Shown here piece by piece: positions 22,795 through 32,864 of a stretch of 64,000 nucleotides of DNA. The notes beneath the pieces are model-generated. The model was given only the letters and a program-made list of their open reading frames with translations, had not been told where the DNA came from and searched no databases. This DNA is from Apiotrichum sp. Y4204 (Eukaryota > Basidiomycota > Tremellomycetes > Trichosporonales > Trichosporonaceae). The position numbers were made by a program, and so were the translations under genes. The first letter of the stretch is position 1. Every line of letters begins with the position of its first letter. The DNA is taken from NCBI GenBank assembly GCA_025531455.1, contig JAMYHL010000005.1, forward strand, positions 186,001-250,000, in the 5' to 3' direction.

Positions 22795-23966
22795 ATGCCT
22801 GTTGAACAGACCGACAAGTCTATCATTCTCAAGCACCCCAACGTACGCACTGTGTCTGGTGCCTCTCAAAGGGACATTGCTACTGACACGACAGGGTGCC
22901 TCTGCTGAGATCTAGTGCGCATATTCTGACCATTACTATCGTTGAACTAACCTACAGCTTTTATGGAGCGACAGTGACCTCGTGGAAGGCGGGAGGCAAG
23001 GAGCGTCTCTTCGTCTCTCAGAAGGCCCATCTCGACGGCTCTGCTGCGGTAAGCGAAGGTTGATTTGGAAGCGCATGTGGACCGAAGGTTGACATGTCCA
23101 GATTCGTGGTGGTATCCCCGTTGTGTTCGTGAGTACAGGATGTGGACGCTTGAGCGGGACATTGCTTATTGTAGCCCATCTTCGGTCCTCCTCCCTCGTC
23201 TCCCCCCGCGTATGCTGCTCTGAAGCAGCACGGTTTCGCGCGTACATCCACCTGGAAGCTGGAGAAGATTCTGCTGGATCGCGAGGAGGGCGTGTCGGTG
23301 CGCCTCGTGGCCCCTCCCCCTCCATCAACCTTCCCCCACGCCTTTGACCTGCACTATGTTGTCACCCTGGCTGCTCACCAGCTCGTCTGCGACATTCACG
23401 TGAAGAACACTGGCTCCGACAACTTCCAGTTCCAAACACTGCTCCACAACTACATTGCCGTACCCGACATTGCGAACGTCGCCATTCATGGCATTGACGC
23501 TGGTGTGCACTACACGGACAAGGTCCTGGGCGGACAAGAAGGCACTGCGCCTGGCGGCCCTCTAAACTTTACAGGCGAGGTTGACCGGTGAGTGGCAGGC
23601 CCTTAAGGGGTGAATGGTGGTATTGACTGGCACAGTGTTTATCGCAAGCTTCCTTCGCGCGAGCTGAGCATTATGACCGGGACCTCCGAGACCCTCAAGG
23701 TCCGCTTCCGTGGATTTGAAGAGTAAGTTGTGTCTGCGTCCGCGACGAAAGTTAACAAGTCAGTTGCACTATTTGGAACCCTGCAGAGGCCTCGGGCAGC
23801 AAGATGGGCGACATGGAGGATGGCGGATGGGTAAGCTGGTGCCTTTGTGCAGCGCGCTGACGAGAAGAACCGCTATGTCTGTGTCGAGCCTGGATTCGTC
23901 AGCGAGTTCAAGTCGATCCCGCCCGGCGAGCAGTTCATCGGCCAGCAGGTCCTCAGTCTCGTCTGA
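22795..23966 (+). CDS. Glucose-6-phosphate 1-epimerase
   Basis: Predicted 283-residue enzyme of the galactose-mutarotase-like fold, corresponding to yeast YMR099C; it interconverts alpha and beta anomers of hexose 6-phosphates in the cytosol. Exons: 22795-22842, 22895-22914, 22958-23048, 23102-23128, 23175-23587, 23636-23722, 23764-23830 and 23868-23966. Family blocks are clear: YGATVTSWKAGGKERLFVS, IRGGIPVVFPIFGPP, KQHGFARTSTW, DLHYVVTLAAHQL, FTGEVDRVYRKLP, TIWNP and RYVCVEPGFV. Exon 2 is only 20 nt and exon 4 only 27 nt, yet both encode conserved residues. The gene stands divergent from GND1, another glucose-6-phosphate pathway gene. Identity is strong. Confidence 0.92.
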
Positions 23967-24723
23967 CTTGGACAGTCCCATGCCCAGGCGCATGTTGCCC
24001 ATCAAGGCCGTCTTTAGTATGGAACGCGGCGATCCACAACCACAATCTTAAGGACCTCTCGATAACAGTTACGATTCAAGCAGCGAAGCGCGGTTTCTGA
24101 GTGATCAATGATGCCATTCGCTTCCAAACCACACAGCAATTGATCCGTAGTTTTCCAAAGTTGATGCCTTCATGATGTTCCTACGTACATCTGCTTCTGC
24201 CGATAGTCGGAGCCACTTGCAGGCTGAGGAAACAGGAAAGCTCAGGAGAGATGGATCATGGATATCCGGATCGTGGCTTCTGCACGGTTCCACGACGTAT
24301 ATAACTGATGTTTTCTTCTGAGTGGTTGTGAAGCATGTGTGAATAAGGCGACGAAGCTTCCAGCATCGTCCTTCGGTTCTGGTGATGTCGTGTCCCACCA
24401 AGAGATTGGTTCTAATGGGTCCCAAATAGGACTGAAAGTAGTGACCTAAAGGAAGTGACCCTCTCTATTTGCTCAATTGGTTCCGTTACTAATAAAGGTC
24501 TGGCTCACAAAATACGTCATCGTAATCCAGACTTTCCAAGGCTTGCTAGCACCTGCCCCGAACATCCTTCAACCCACAGCCAGTCCAAAGTGGTCAGGAC
24601 ATTATAAACTCCACACTCCAACAACACTACAAACCCAGTGCGAGACGTCCACACGGTCTGATACATTGCATTTCGACGTTATCCTTCTTCTCACCAACCT
24701 ACACCACAGAAAAATCGATCATC
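23967..24723. other. Intergenic: epimerase to p23 co-chaperone
   Basis: Spacer between tandem plus-strand genes. Heat-shock elements were looked for by eye upstream of 24724 and none was clear. No gene recognised. Confidence 0.35.
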
Positions 24724-25894
24724 ATGTCGTTCCCCAAGCCTTTCCACCCCGAGATCATGTACGCTGAGCGTTCGTCGGAGACGGAGCCCGAGAAGGTCAG
24801 TTGCGCGGAAGAAGGGGGCGAGACGGGCACGAATGGTTGTTGTTGCCTGGGTCGGAGACATGGACCGGACAGCAGTAATCGTACTTGTTCCCTAGAAGCC
24901 AATTGTGTCCGGCAGGGAATGATACTAACACACTCAGAACATCATCTACTTCACTGTAAGCCTTGCCCGGCGTGCGGCGGTCACCACCGGAGCTCTAAAT
25001 CAGTCACTCATACAATAGATCAACGTTCCCGACATCCAGGGCGAGCCCAACCTCGACCTCACCCCTCACCAGATCTCGTTCTCGGCTCGCTCGGGAAAGT
25101 ACGTGACGCCTCAAACATATGGGGGTAGTGCCAAAGACTGACCAGCTTAGCCCCGACAAGGGTCTTCCTGAGAAGGAGTGGGCCTTCGACCTTGACTTCT
25201 GGGGAGAGATCGTTCCCAAGGTGCGTAAAGGGTTATCGCGCCAGTTGAGTAATTATGACTAACGCTGGTACAGGAGACCAAGAAGATTGTCACCTCGCGC
25301 GCCGTTGTCCTGATTCTCCGCAAGAAGGAGCTGCGCGCCGAGTACTGGCCTCGTTTGACGAAGGAGAAGCCGTAAGTCAATATCGTCCTTCGCTGCTGAC
25401 TCCCAAGCAACCGCTCGGGCTGGATCAAGACCGACTTCTCCAAGTGGGTCGACGAGGACGAGCAGGACGGCGAGGAGTAAGTGTCCGAATTTCACATTAG
25501 TCGAAAGTACAACTGACAAGTAGGCCTGACATGCCCGACATGGGCGACATGGGTGGCATGGGCGGCATGCCCGGTATGGGCGGTATGGGCGGCATGGGCG
25601 GCATGGACATGAGCCAGCTCATGGCCGGTATGGGCGGCGGCATGGGCGGTGCTGCTGGCGGCATGCCTGGAATGCCCGGAATGGGAGGCGCTGGCGGCAT
25701 GGACTTTGTGAGTGTTTAGAGGTTGATTCACGATTGAAGGTCTCAGCTAATGCTCTCAGGCCAAGATGATGGAGCAGATGGGTGCCGCCGGTGGCATGCC
25801 TGGTGACGACGAGGGCGACGACGCTGAGGGCGACAAGCCGGCGGCGAAGAAGGAGGGCGAGCCTGAGGTCGAGGTCGTTGAGGAGGTCGAGTAA
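24724..25894 (+). CDS. SBA1: Hsp90 co-chaperone p23 (Sba1/Wos2)
   Basis: Predicted 241-residue co-chaperone that binds the ATP-bound closed state of Hsp90 and slows its ATPase. Exons: 24724-24795, 24938-24955, 25019-25098, 25151-25220, 25274-25371, 25408-25476, 25524-25707 and 25760-25894. The CS domain covers about residues 1-135: HPEIMYAERSS, IIYFTINVPDI, EWAFDLDFWGEI and the hallmark ELRAEYWPRLTKEK followed by WIKTDFSKWVDEDEQ. The tail is a Gly/Met-rich repeat region (GMGGM units, 25530-25700) and an acidic end. Such Gly/Met tails occur in other fungal p23 proteins. Exon 2 is 18 nt. Identity is secure; the exact acceptor of exon 4 (TTAG at 25150) was chosen to keep frame. Confidence 0.92.
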
Positions 25895-26429
25895 ACACAC
25901 CTACAGCAGCTGAAATCATGCATGGATTTAGTAGTCGAGAATCTTGGCCGAGGGTTGTTTCCACAGTGGCTTGTATGTTGACATGACAAGCGGTACTACG
26001 TGCAACTTGATTCTCCTGCCGCTGAGCTGATCAGGCCATGGCGTTGCGGGTGACTACCAAGGTTTGCTGAGATTCCTTTCTATAGACGTCATTTCTTGTC
26101 ATCTTTCATGGTGTTTTGAGGACCATCTGCTTCTCCATCGCCCATTGACCTGCTGCTCACACTGCGCAAAAGTGATGAGATAGTTGGGTTCTGCGATTGG
26201 TAGCTGGCTGGTTTCATGTCCTGGCGCAGTTGAAGCCCCCAGACTCTTTCCAAACGTCAGCCACCCTCAATGAAGTGACGCCATCACTCGATTAGCGAGC
26301 CCTTAGAGTGTCCAGAATAGTTCCATCAAACAACCCCGGCTAGTCGCGCGCAATATGTCACCTCCTTCATGAAGCATTGTTTCTTGCACATCGTTCATCA
26401 CAAGAGCAAGACTCAGGCCAAGGACTACC
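25895..26429. other. Intergenic: p23 to ABC ATPase
   Basis: Short spacer between tandem genes; no gene or specific site recognised. Confidence 0.35.
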
Positions 26430-27392
26430 ATGGCGCCTCTTTTGCAGGTCAGGAATCTCACGATACGCCGCGACGACGGCACGGGCTCGGCGATCCTGCA
26501 GGTGAGTGCACAGTTTGGACGTATGCTCAGACCAAGGATCTCAAGCTCGACGTCACCGAAGGTGAAGTCATTATTCTGAGTGGGCCGAGTGGCTGTGGGT
26601 AAGTTCTCGCGGGGCATAGCTTGTATAGTATGCTGATCACTCGCCAGCAAGACGACGCTCTTGAAATGCCTTGCCGAGCTCAACGTCTATCAAGACGGCA
26701 CCATCCTGCTCTATGACAAGTTAGTCGCCCACCGGCGCCTCCACGCCACCGACCGCCTCTGACCACAGACCCTCGATATCCTACGGAATCCCAAACTACC
26801 GCGTTCGCGTGCAGTACATCCCCCAACGGCCCTCCCTACTTCCCGGAAACCCGCTGCAGTATCTTGAGCGCATACAGACGTTCGCGGCGCGCAAGAAGCG
26901 TGCGGCCGAACTCCGCGCCGAGGGCCGCGCGGAGATTGACCCCCTCGCGCTCGCCGAGGAGTGGGGCATCGAGCGCCATCTGTGGTCTCGCGAATGGAGC
27001 TCCCTCTCTGGCGGAGAGGGACAGCGCATCGCCCTCGCCGCAGCCCTCGGGCTCGGTGGTGCCGATGTGGTTCTACTCGATGGTGCGTCTGAGTTATTTT
27101 GATTGTGGCTGATCTCCCCAGAGCCTACTTCTGCCCTCGACGAACATAGCGCAAACCTCGTGGAGCGCTCCCTGCTGTCTATGCTCCCCAAGGCGCCGGG
27201 CCTCCCCACGAAGGTGAGTTGGGACTGCAGCTCGTCCACTCCTCTCTGTCTCCCGTGTCCATGCTGACAACCCCAAAGAGCAACGGCATCCCCAGACGCG
27301 GCACGGGACCCAAAGCCCTTATCTGGATCACGCATTCTGCAGAGCAGGGCGAGCGCGTCGGCACGCGTACTTTCCACCTTGGGGGTAACTAG
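26430..27392 (+). CDS. Single-domain ABC ATPase, FetA/STAR1-like
   Basis: Predicted 243-residue stand-alone ABC nucleotide-binding protein. Exons: 26430-26501, 26531-26598, 26648-26719, 26769-27082, 27122-27213 and 27279-27392; the first intron is only 29 nt. Visible motifs are Walker A GPSGCGKTTL (about 42-51), Q-loop region QYIPQRPSLLPGN, signature LSGGEGQR, Walker B VVLLDEPTSALDE and the switch histidine in WITHS. The closest families known to me are bacterial FetA (YbbL) and plant STAR1, ATPases that pair with a separate membrane subunit (FetB/STAR2) in metal or UDP-sugar transport; that match is by motif pattern and size. No membrane partner is encoded in the window. No membrane segment or targeting sequence is visible. 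Substrate unknown. Confidence 0.8.
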
Positions 27393-28123
27393 ACCATAAT
27401 ATTATTGATAACGTACACTAGTACTGAAGAAGAGTGGGCTTTGGAGGAGGCGGGAGCACAGAGAGTCCACAAGTAGTGTGCTTGAGATACATGAGACAAG
27501 ATGAGATATTGCCAGAGGGCAGAGGTAGTCACCATCATTGCATTCTGTTGCACCAGAGATGGCGGAGGGGGAGCCCGTGCACGCGTGCACGAGCCCTTGT
27601 GTGCCAGCGCTGATGAGCTGCGGCACTCCAGATCTGCAGATCTGCAGAGCTCGAGATTGTAAGGTGTCCGCGTGGACCGGCAATGGACCGGTGGCGGAGA
27701 TTAGGCGGACTCCGCTGTGGAGCGGGGTAGTGACGCCGTGGGGGAGCAAAAGAGTGGTGCTACGTACAGTACTGCACTATGCGTACAAAGGGGCCCGGCT
27801 GTAATGAATCGTGACGAGAGACGAGGATGAGAGAGACGACCGGATGATACAGAACGTGCATCGAGGCAAGCTGAACAGCTGAACAGGAGCAACATTGTGT
27901 TTCTGTGGGTGTGATTAATGATTCCTGTTCCTCCTCTCAATCCACTCTCCTGCTTCTGTCTCAGTACGGTTCTCGTTCTTGCCACCGACAACTCTCCCCT
28001 CACTCGCACCCCCTCTCTCTCTATCACTCTCACTCCGCGCATTAGCCGACTCCACCACCGTCAAGTCGAGAACGACCGCGAGCCCGCGCGGCCGAGCACA
28101 GGCCCGACCCGGACACATACACG
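27393..28123. other. Intergenic: ABC ATPase to PAH1
   Basis: Contains two perfect palindromes: CGTGCACGCGTGCACG at 27576-27591 and GATCTGCAGATC at 27631-27642. The 150 bp before 28124 are CT-rich, as expected of the PAH1 leader. Confidence 0.45.
27576..27591. repeat. 16-bp perfect palindrome CGTGCACGCGTGCACG
   Basis: Two copies of the self-complementary octamer CGTGCACG side by side, 185 bp past the ABC-ATPase stop codon. Function unknown; could be a protein site or hairpin. Confidence 0.7.
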
Positions 28124-31100
28124 ATGCAGTACCTCTCCAAAGCGTACAACTACTGTGGGTCGCAAGCAGCGGAGCGCATCACTGACCGCCAGACTCGGGG
28201 ATCAACCCCGCGACGCTGTCGGGCGCCATCGACGTGATCGTCGTGCGGAGTACGGACGAGGTGCGCAACTGAGCATGCGGCGGGTGATACTACTTCTTCA
28301 TCCGTCCCAGTCTGTCTCCTACTAACTCCAGAATGGCGAGGACGTGCTCGCCTGCTCGCCTTTCCACGTGCGCTTCGGCAAGCTGCGCGTCCTCCGCGCG
28401 ACCGATAAGCGCGTGACCGTCAGCTTGCCGAACAACCTCCCCGAGCCGCACATTGCGCCTTTCTCGATGAAGGTCGGCGAGACGGGCGAGGCGTTCTTCG
28501 TCCTCGAGACCGAGGACGAGGTGCCCCTCGATCTCATGACCAGTCCGGTTATCACGGCAACAGATGTGAGTCTGGGAATGGGGGAGCGGGGACAGTCAGC
28601 CAGAGGTGAACGGTAGTTCACAGCCTCTTGACTCCGATACCCGCTTCCCAGCCATGTGGCTCATTGTCGCACCCCACACTCTGACCACAGGCCGAAGAAC
28701 CCTCCCGCCCGTCGATCGAGGAGCAGCCACACGAAGACATGACATCGTCTTTGACCATGCAGCCGTTTGGCGGAACTGAGCAGCAAGTCACGCACAAGGG
28801 ACACAACGACCACACAGGGAAGCACCTGCCCGAGGTCGAGCCTCTCGACCTGAACGCCAGCGAGAATGACCCGCTTGGGAGCGCGGCCCTTGGCGACAAG
28901 CTCACATCAGACAAGGCATCCGACAAGGCATCCTTTGCCTCGCTTTCCCCCCAGACGTCCCGGAAACGGCGGTCATCGGCCGGCATGCCTAGCAACCAGC
29001 CGTCCAACCCGCTTACCGCCAAGCCTGGAGAAACTACCGACCTCCCGATCCGCAACTATCGCCTGAGCAACGTGCACACGGACGGGCAGGGTTTTGATCT
29101 GCCCAAGGTTCGCCCAGGCGAGCACGAGGGCCCGGAGGTCAAGTACGGCACGGACATTGTGCTCGACATGGATGGCTTCCACGAGAACGAAAAGTCGGGT
29201 GCCAAGAGCTCCTCCAGCAACGATCCTGTACCCGCGACACCGGAGATGCGCCCTTCGGCGTCCATGCCCGCGAGCCCGCCGCGCGCCAAGTCGCCCATGC
29301 TGATCCGAAACCCCCAGCTGGATTCCTTCGTGGAGGACCTCATGGGTTCGCACGGGAGCAACGACCTGCCCGCCGCGCTCGAGTCTCTGTCGCTCGAGAA
29401 CGGCACGCCGCGCAAGTCGCCGGCGTCCAAACTCCGCCGCGGCGACAGGGTTCAGTCAGAACCGCCAGAGGACAGCCGCCCGGCTTCGCCAAATGGCGAC
29501 AAGGTCGCCAGCTCGCAGATGGACTATGCGTGGGACTGGGGCAAGGTTCCCGGTGAGGAGGAGGAGGGCCAGCGGCCACAGCATCGTGCAGGAAGTCTGC
29601 CGCCTGGGGACGAGTCGGGCGTTGCTGCCAAGCGCGCGAGCTTGCGACAGGCGGCGGCGAACGAGCCGCACGTCTTTTTGCTCGAGCTCGACGGCCGCGT
29701 GCATCTCTTCGAGCTTAGTCTATGCGGCGGGAACGACTACGCACCCGACTGCAACGCGTCCGACGAGGAGCTGGACGCCTTTGACCGCGAGCGCATCACA
29801 TTCAAACGCTTCATGGAGGACCCGAGCATTGTTGACGACCCTCGCCTCGTGATCTACTACGACGGCCTGCACATGACCTGGACGACGGGATATCCCCTGT
29901 TGCTCTCGCTGGCAATTTACCGCCGGTCTTTGCCATCCGAGGCTGAGTCGCCCACGAAGGACACCGCCGCTCCGCAGAGCGGGTATGGGTGGTCGCGCTG
30001 GTGGCGCCGCAGCGAGGCGCCGACGCCCTCGATGCCAGCAGTAAGCCCTGTTGCGGCGACTGTCGGTCTTCAATCGGTGCCCCTTGAGAAGACACATTCG
30101 TCGCCAGAGGTGCCCACGAAGAAGGATTTGAAGAAGGAAGAGGATGAGAAAAAGGAGGAGCAGAAGGAGAAGCCTGAGCCTTCGCGCGGGTCGTCGATGC
30201 CGGTTGTCCCTGCCCCTGCACCTGTATCTGGAGAGTCTGCGATTGCGGAAAGCGAGGCATCTGCGGAGGAGAAGCACTACGCCAAGACGCTGCGTCTCTC
30301 GTCAGACCAGCTCAAGGAGCTGAACCTCAAGCCCGGCCCCAACACCGTGCAGTTCAGCGTCACGTCTTCGTACTCTGGTCTTGCCGTGGTCACGGCACGC
30401 ATCTTCCTGTGGGACGAGCACGACCAGGTTATTATCTCGGACATTGACGGCACGATCACAAAGTCTGATGCGCTGGGCCACGTGTTTGCCGCGATCGGGC
30501 GCGACTGGACGCACGTCGGCATCGCAAACCTCTACACGGACATATGCAACAACGGGTACAAGATCCTGTACCTCACCGCGCGTGCGATCGGACAGGCGGA
30601 CACGACGCGCGAGTACCTCAAGACGATTGTGCAGGGCGAGTACCGCATGCCCGAGGGTCCCGTTATCATGAGTCCTGACCGTCTCATGGCCTCCTTGCAT
30701 CGGTAAGCAGTCGCGTAAAGTTTCCAATTGACATGCAGCGAGGTGATTCTCCGCAAGCCCGAGCTGTTCAAGATGGCGTGTCTGCGTGATATCCAGCGCC
30801 TCTTCGCCGGCCACGCAAAGGACGCCTTCTTCGCCGGCTTCGGCAACCGTATCACAGACGCCATGTCGTACCGTTCCGTTGGTATCCCGACCGGCAAGAT
30901 CTACACCATCGACTCGACAGGTGTCCTCAAAACCGAGCTCCTCCAGTCCTCCCACAGAGGCAGCTACGTGGGCCTGAACGACCTCGTCAACGAGATGTTC
31001 CCTCCTGTAAAGACAAAGGTCCAGCCAGAGTTCACTGACTTCAACTTCTGGCGCGACCCGATCATGGACATTCCCATTCCGGACTTTACGCCGCCGTCGC

Positions 31101-31531
31101 CCGCACTCTCTGCGCGCTCCGACGCAAGCGGCAACTCGCGCCTCTCGTATCTCGGCGGCCTGCTTGGCCGTCGCGGTTCACGCGCCGCAAGCCCCGAGGC
31201 GACAAGCCAGCCAGGCTCCCCGCGTCCGAGCTCGCCGCTCATCGGGCCGGCAGTTGCGGCGTCCGACCTCGACTCAGATGATGAGCACCAGTGGGTTCCC
31301 AAGCGGCAGAACTCGGACTCGTCCTCCCGCCAGGCATCGATGCCCGGAAGCTTCGAGGACGGCGCGGCGTTCCCCGCCGAGTGGCTCAAGCGCGGAGACT
31401 CCAAGGCGGAGTTCGCCAAGGAGCCGCGGGAGATCGACGAGGGCAGCGACGAGGAGTACGATGAGGACGACGACGCCATCTTTGACGACGATATTCTCGC
31501 CACGGGCGAGATGGCGCGCGTGCCGTTCTGA
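28124..31531 (+). CDS. PAH1: Phosphatidate phosphatase PAH1 (lipin)
   Basis: Predicted 1045-residue Mg2+-dependent phosphatase that converts phosphatidate to diacylglycerol for triacylglycerol and phospholipid synthesis, acting at the ER/nuclear envelope. Exons: 28124-28154, 28193-28260, 28332-28565, 28691-30702 and 30739-31531. The amino-terminal lipin domain begins MQYLSKAYNYYSGINPATLS, the pattern needed for membrane association. A long disordered, Ser/Pro-rich part follows. The C-terminal lipin/HAD domain holds the catalytic DIDGT at about 695-699, TARAIGQADTTREYL, GPVIMSPDRL and GFGNRITDAMSYRSVGIP. The tail is acidic (DEEYDEDDD), as in yeast Pah1 where it contacts Nem1-Spo7. Start and all splice junctions keep phase. 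Identity is certain. Confidence 0.96.
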
Positions 31532-31720
31532 TTGGGAGGTGTTTATAGATTGTGTCACATGCATAGAGTATTACTACGACGCTGGTGGGTCTGCCGGCGT
31601 GACGGAGTATCTGGTGTGAGCCAAGCTACAAAGGGGGTGGCCGCGGGGTGTCCAGCTAAAGCGTGATTGCCGACAGCTGGACGAGCCGCAACACCTGCTG
31701 CCATTGTCATTCAATTGTAC

Positions 31721-32864
31721 TCACGAGTAGAACAAAAACTTCATGGCAAATGCCAGCGCGGCGTGCAGCACCGCAACGGCAATGACGAGGAGACGGGCCA
31801 TCTTGTTGTCTGCTTCGGCGAGCACAGGGTAGATGTTTGTCACCCTGTGTGTTAGAGGGAAGATTGATGGGAATGAGACAAAAGTTTCGAGAGACAAAAA
31901 TGAGATAAGAGGGGCAAGAACGGGAATGAAAATCCAGACTCCAGACTTCCGGCTCTGCTTCAGATTCCCGCGCGAGATGTCAAGATCAAGAATTAAAACC
32001 TGATTCAAAATCCAATCTTCATTGGCAACTCCAGCCAAGCCCAAAACGCAACTCACAGGAAGAAGCCACTCGACAGCGCGCCCAGGCCGACGAGCACCCA
32101 CCGCACAATCTCAAAGTTGATAAGGCAGAGCAGGCTGACCGGGACAAACACGGCCATCGCATAGCCGTAGATCGCGAGCGCCTCGGCGGGCCCCCACGAC
32201 GCGACGCCGAGCCACCGCGTCGCGCCCCACAGCGCGGCGGGCACGCCGAGGCCGTAAATGTAGATCAGCGAGACGGCCGTCGAGAGCAGCGGGATGTTGG
32301 TCACTGTTGGCGCGCCGGCAAGGTAGGCGGAGATGCTTGTTGTCAGGGTGGACGTCGTGTATAGTAGGAGAATTAGCGTCGTGAGCGTCCAGAATGGGCC
32401 TGTCGTTAGTGATCAGTGGGGGTCGCCTCCTTCCCTCTTCTCCTGCGACCCCGCTATCATGCTTATTCCCGACATGCTCCAACTTCCGACTTTCCGCCTC
32501 ATCCAAACAACTTATCCTCCCAGGCCTGGACTCACCATAGAGGTCCACCTGCCCATCACACACATCCACGATGAACCCGCCCTTGGGCACCATTGCCATC
32601 GCGACGCGCTTCGCGACCGGCACCGTGTCGACATCAAAGTACACCTGGTAGTACGCGAGGTTGAACATCGAGTACGGCGCGTCGCGGGGAGTCATGTCGA
32701 CGCCGGCGCCGGTATCTCTGCTCGAGCCTCCCCCGCCGCCCGATGGTGTGTCGTTGAGGAAGGTCTTGAACTGCAGTCCTCCCGACTGTCGTCAGTGGCC
32801 AAAGTCGGTGAGTGCCCACCTCGTCCTCGTCCACGTCCACGACGGCGTATCCCCCGCTCGGCAT
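31721..32864 (-). CDS. YIP5: Yip1-family Golgi membrane protein (Yip5/YIPF1-2-like)
   Basis: Predicted 253-residue protein (248 with an alternative acceptor) from four exons: 32820-32864, 32536-32785 (or 32536-32770), 32057-32399 and 31721-31844. After a short acidic head come FNLAYYQVYFDVDT, KGGFIVDVCDGQVDLYGPFW, the start of the Yip1 domain, and then about five hydrophobic segments, ending AMKFLFYS. Yip5-type proteins sit in Golgi membranes and interact with Rab GTPases in vesicle traffic. The two acceptors of exon 2 differ by 15 nt and both keep the frame; the 34-nt version puts the acceptor very close to its CTGAC. The third intron is 212 nt, longer than most here. It converges on PAH1. 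The Yip5 branch is inferred from the YYQ...FDVDT motif. Confidence 0.82.
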
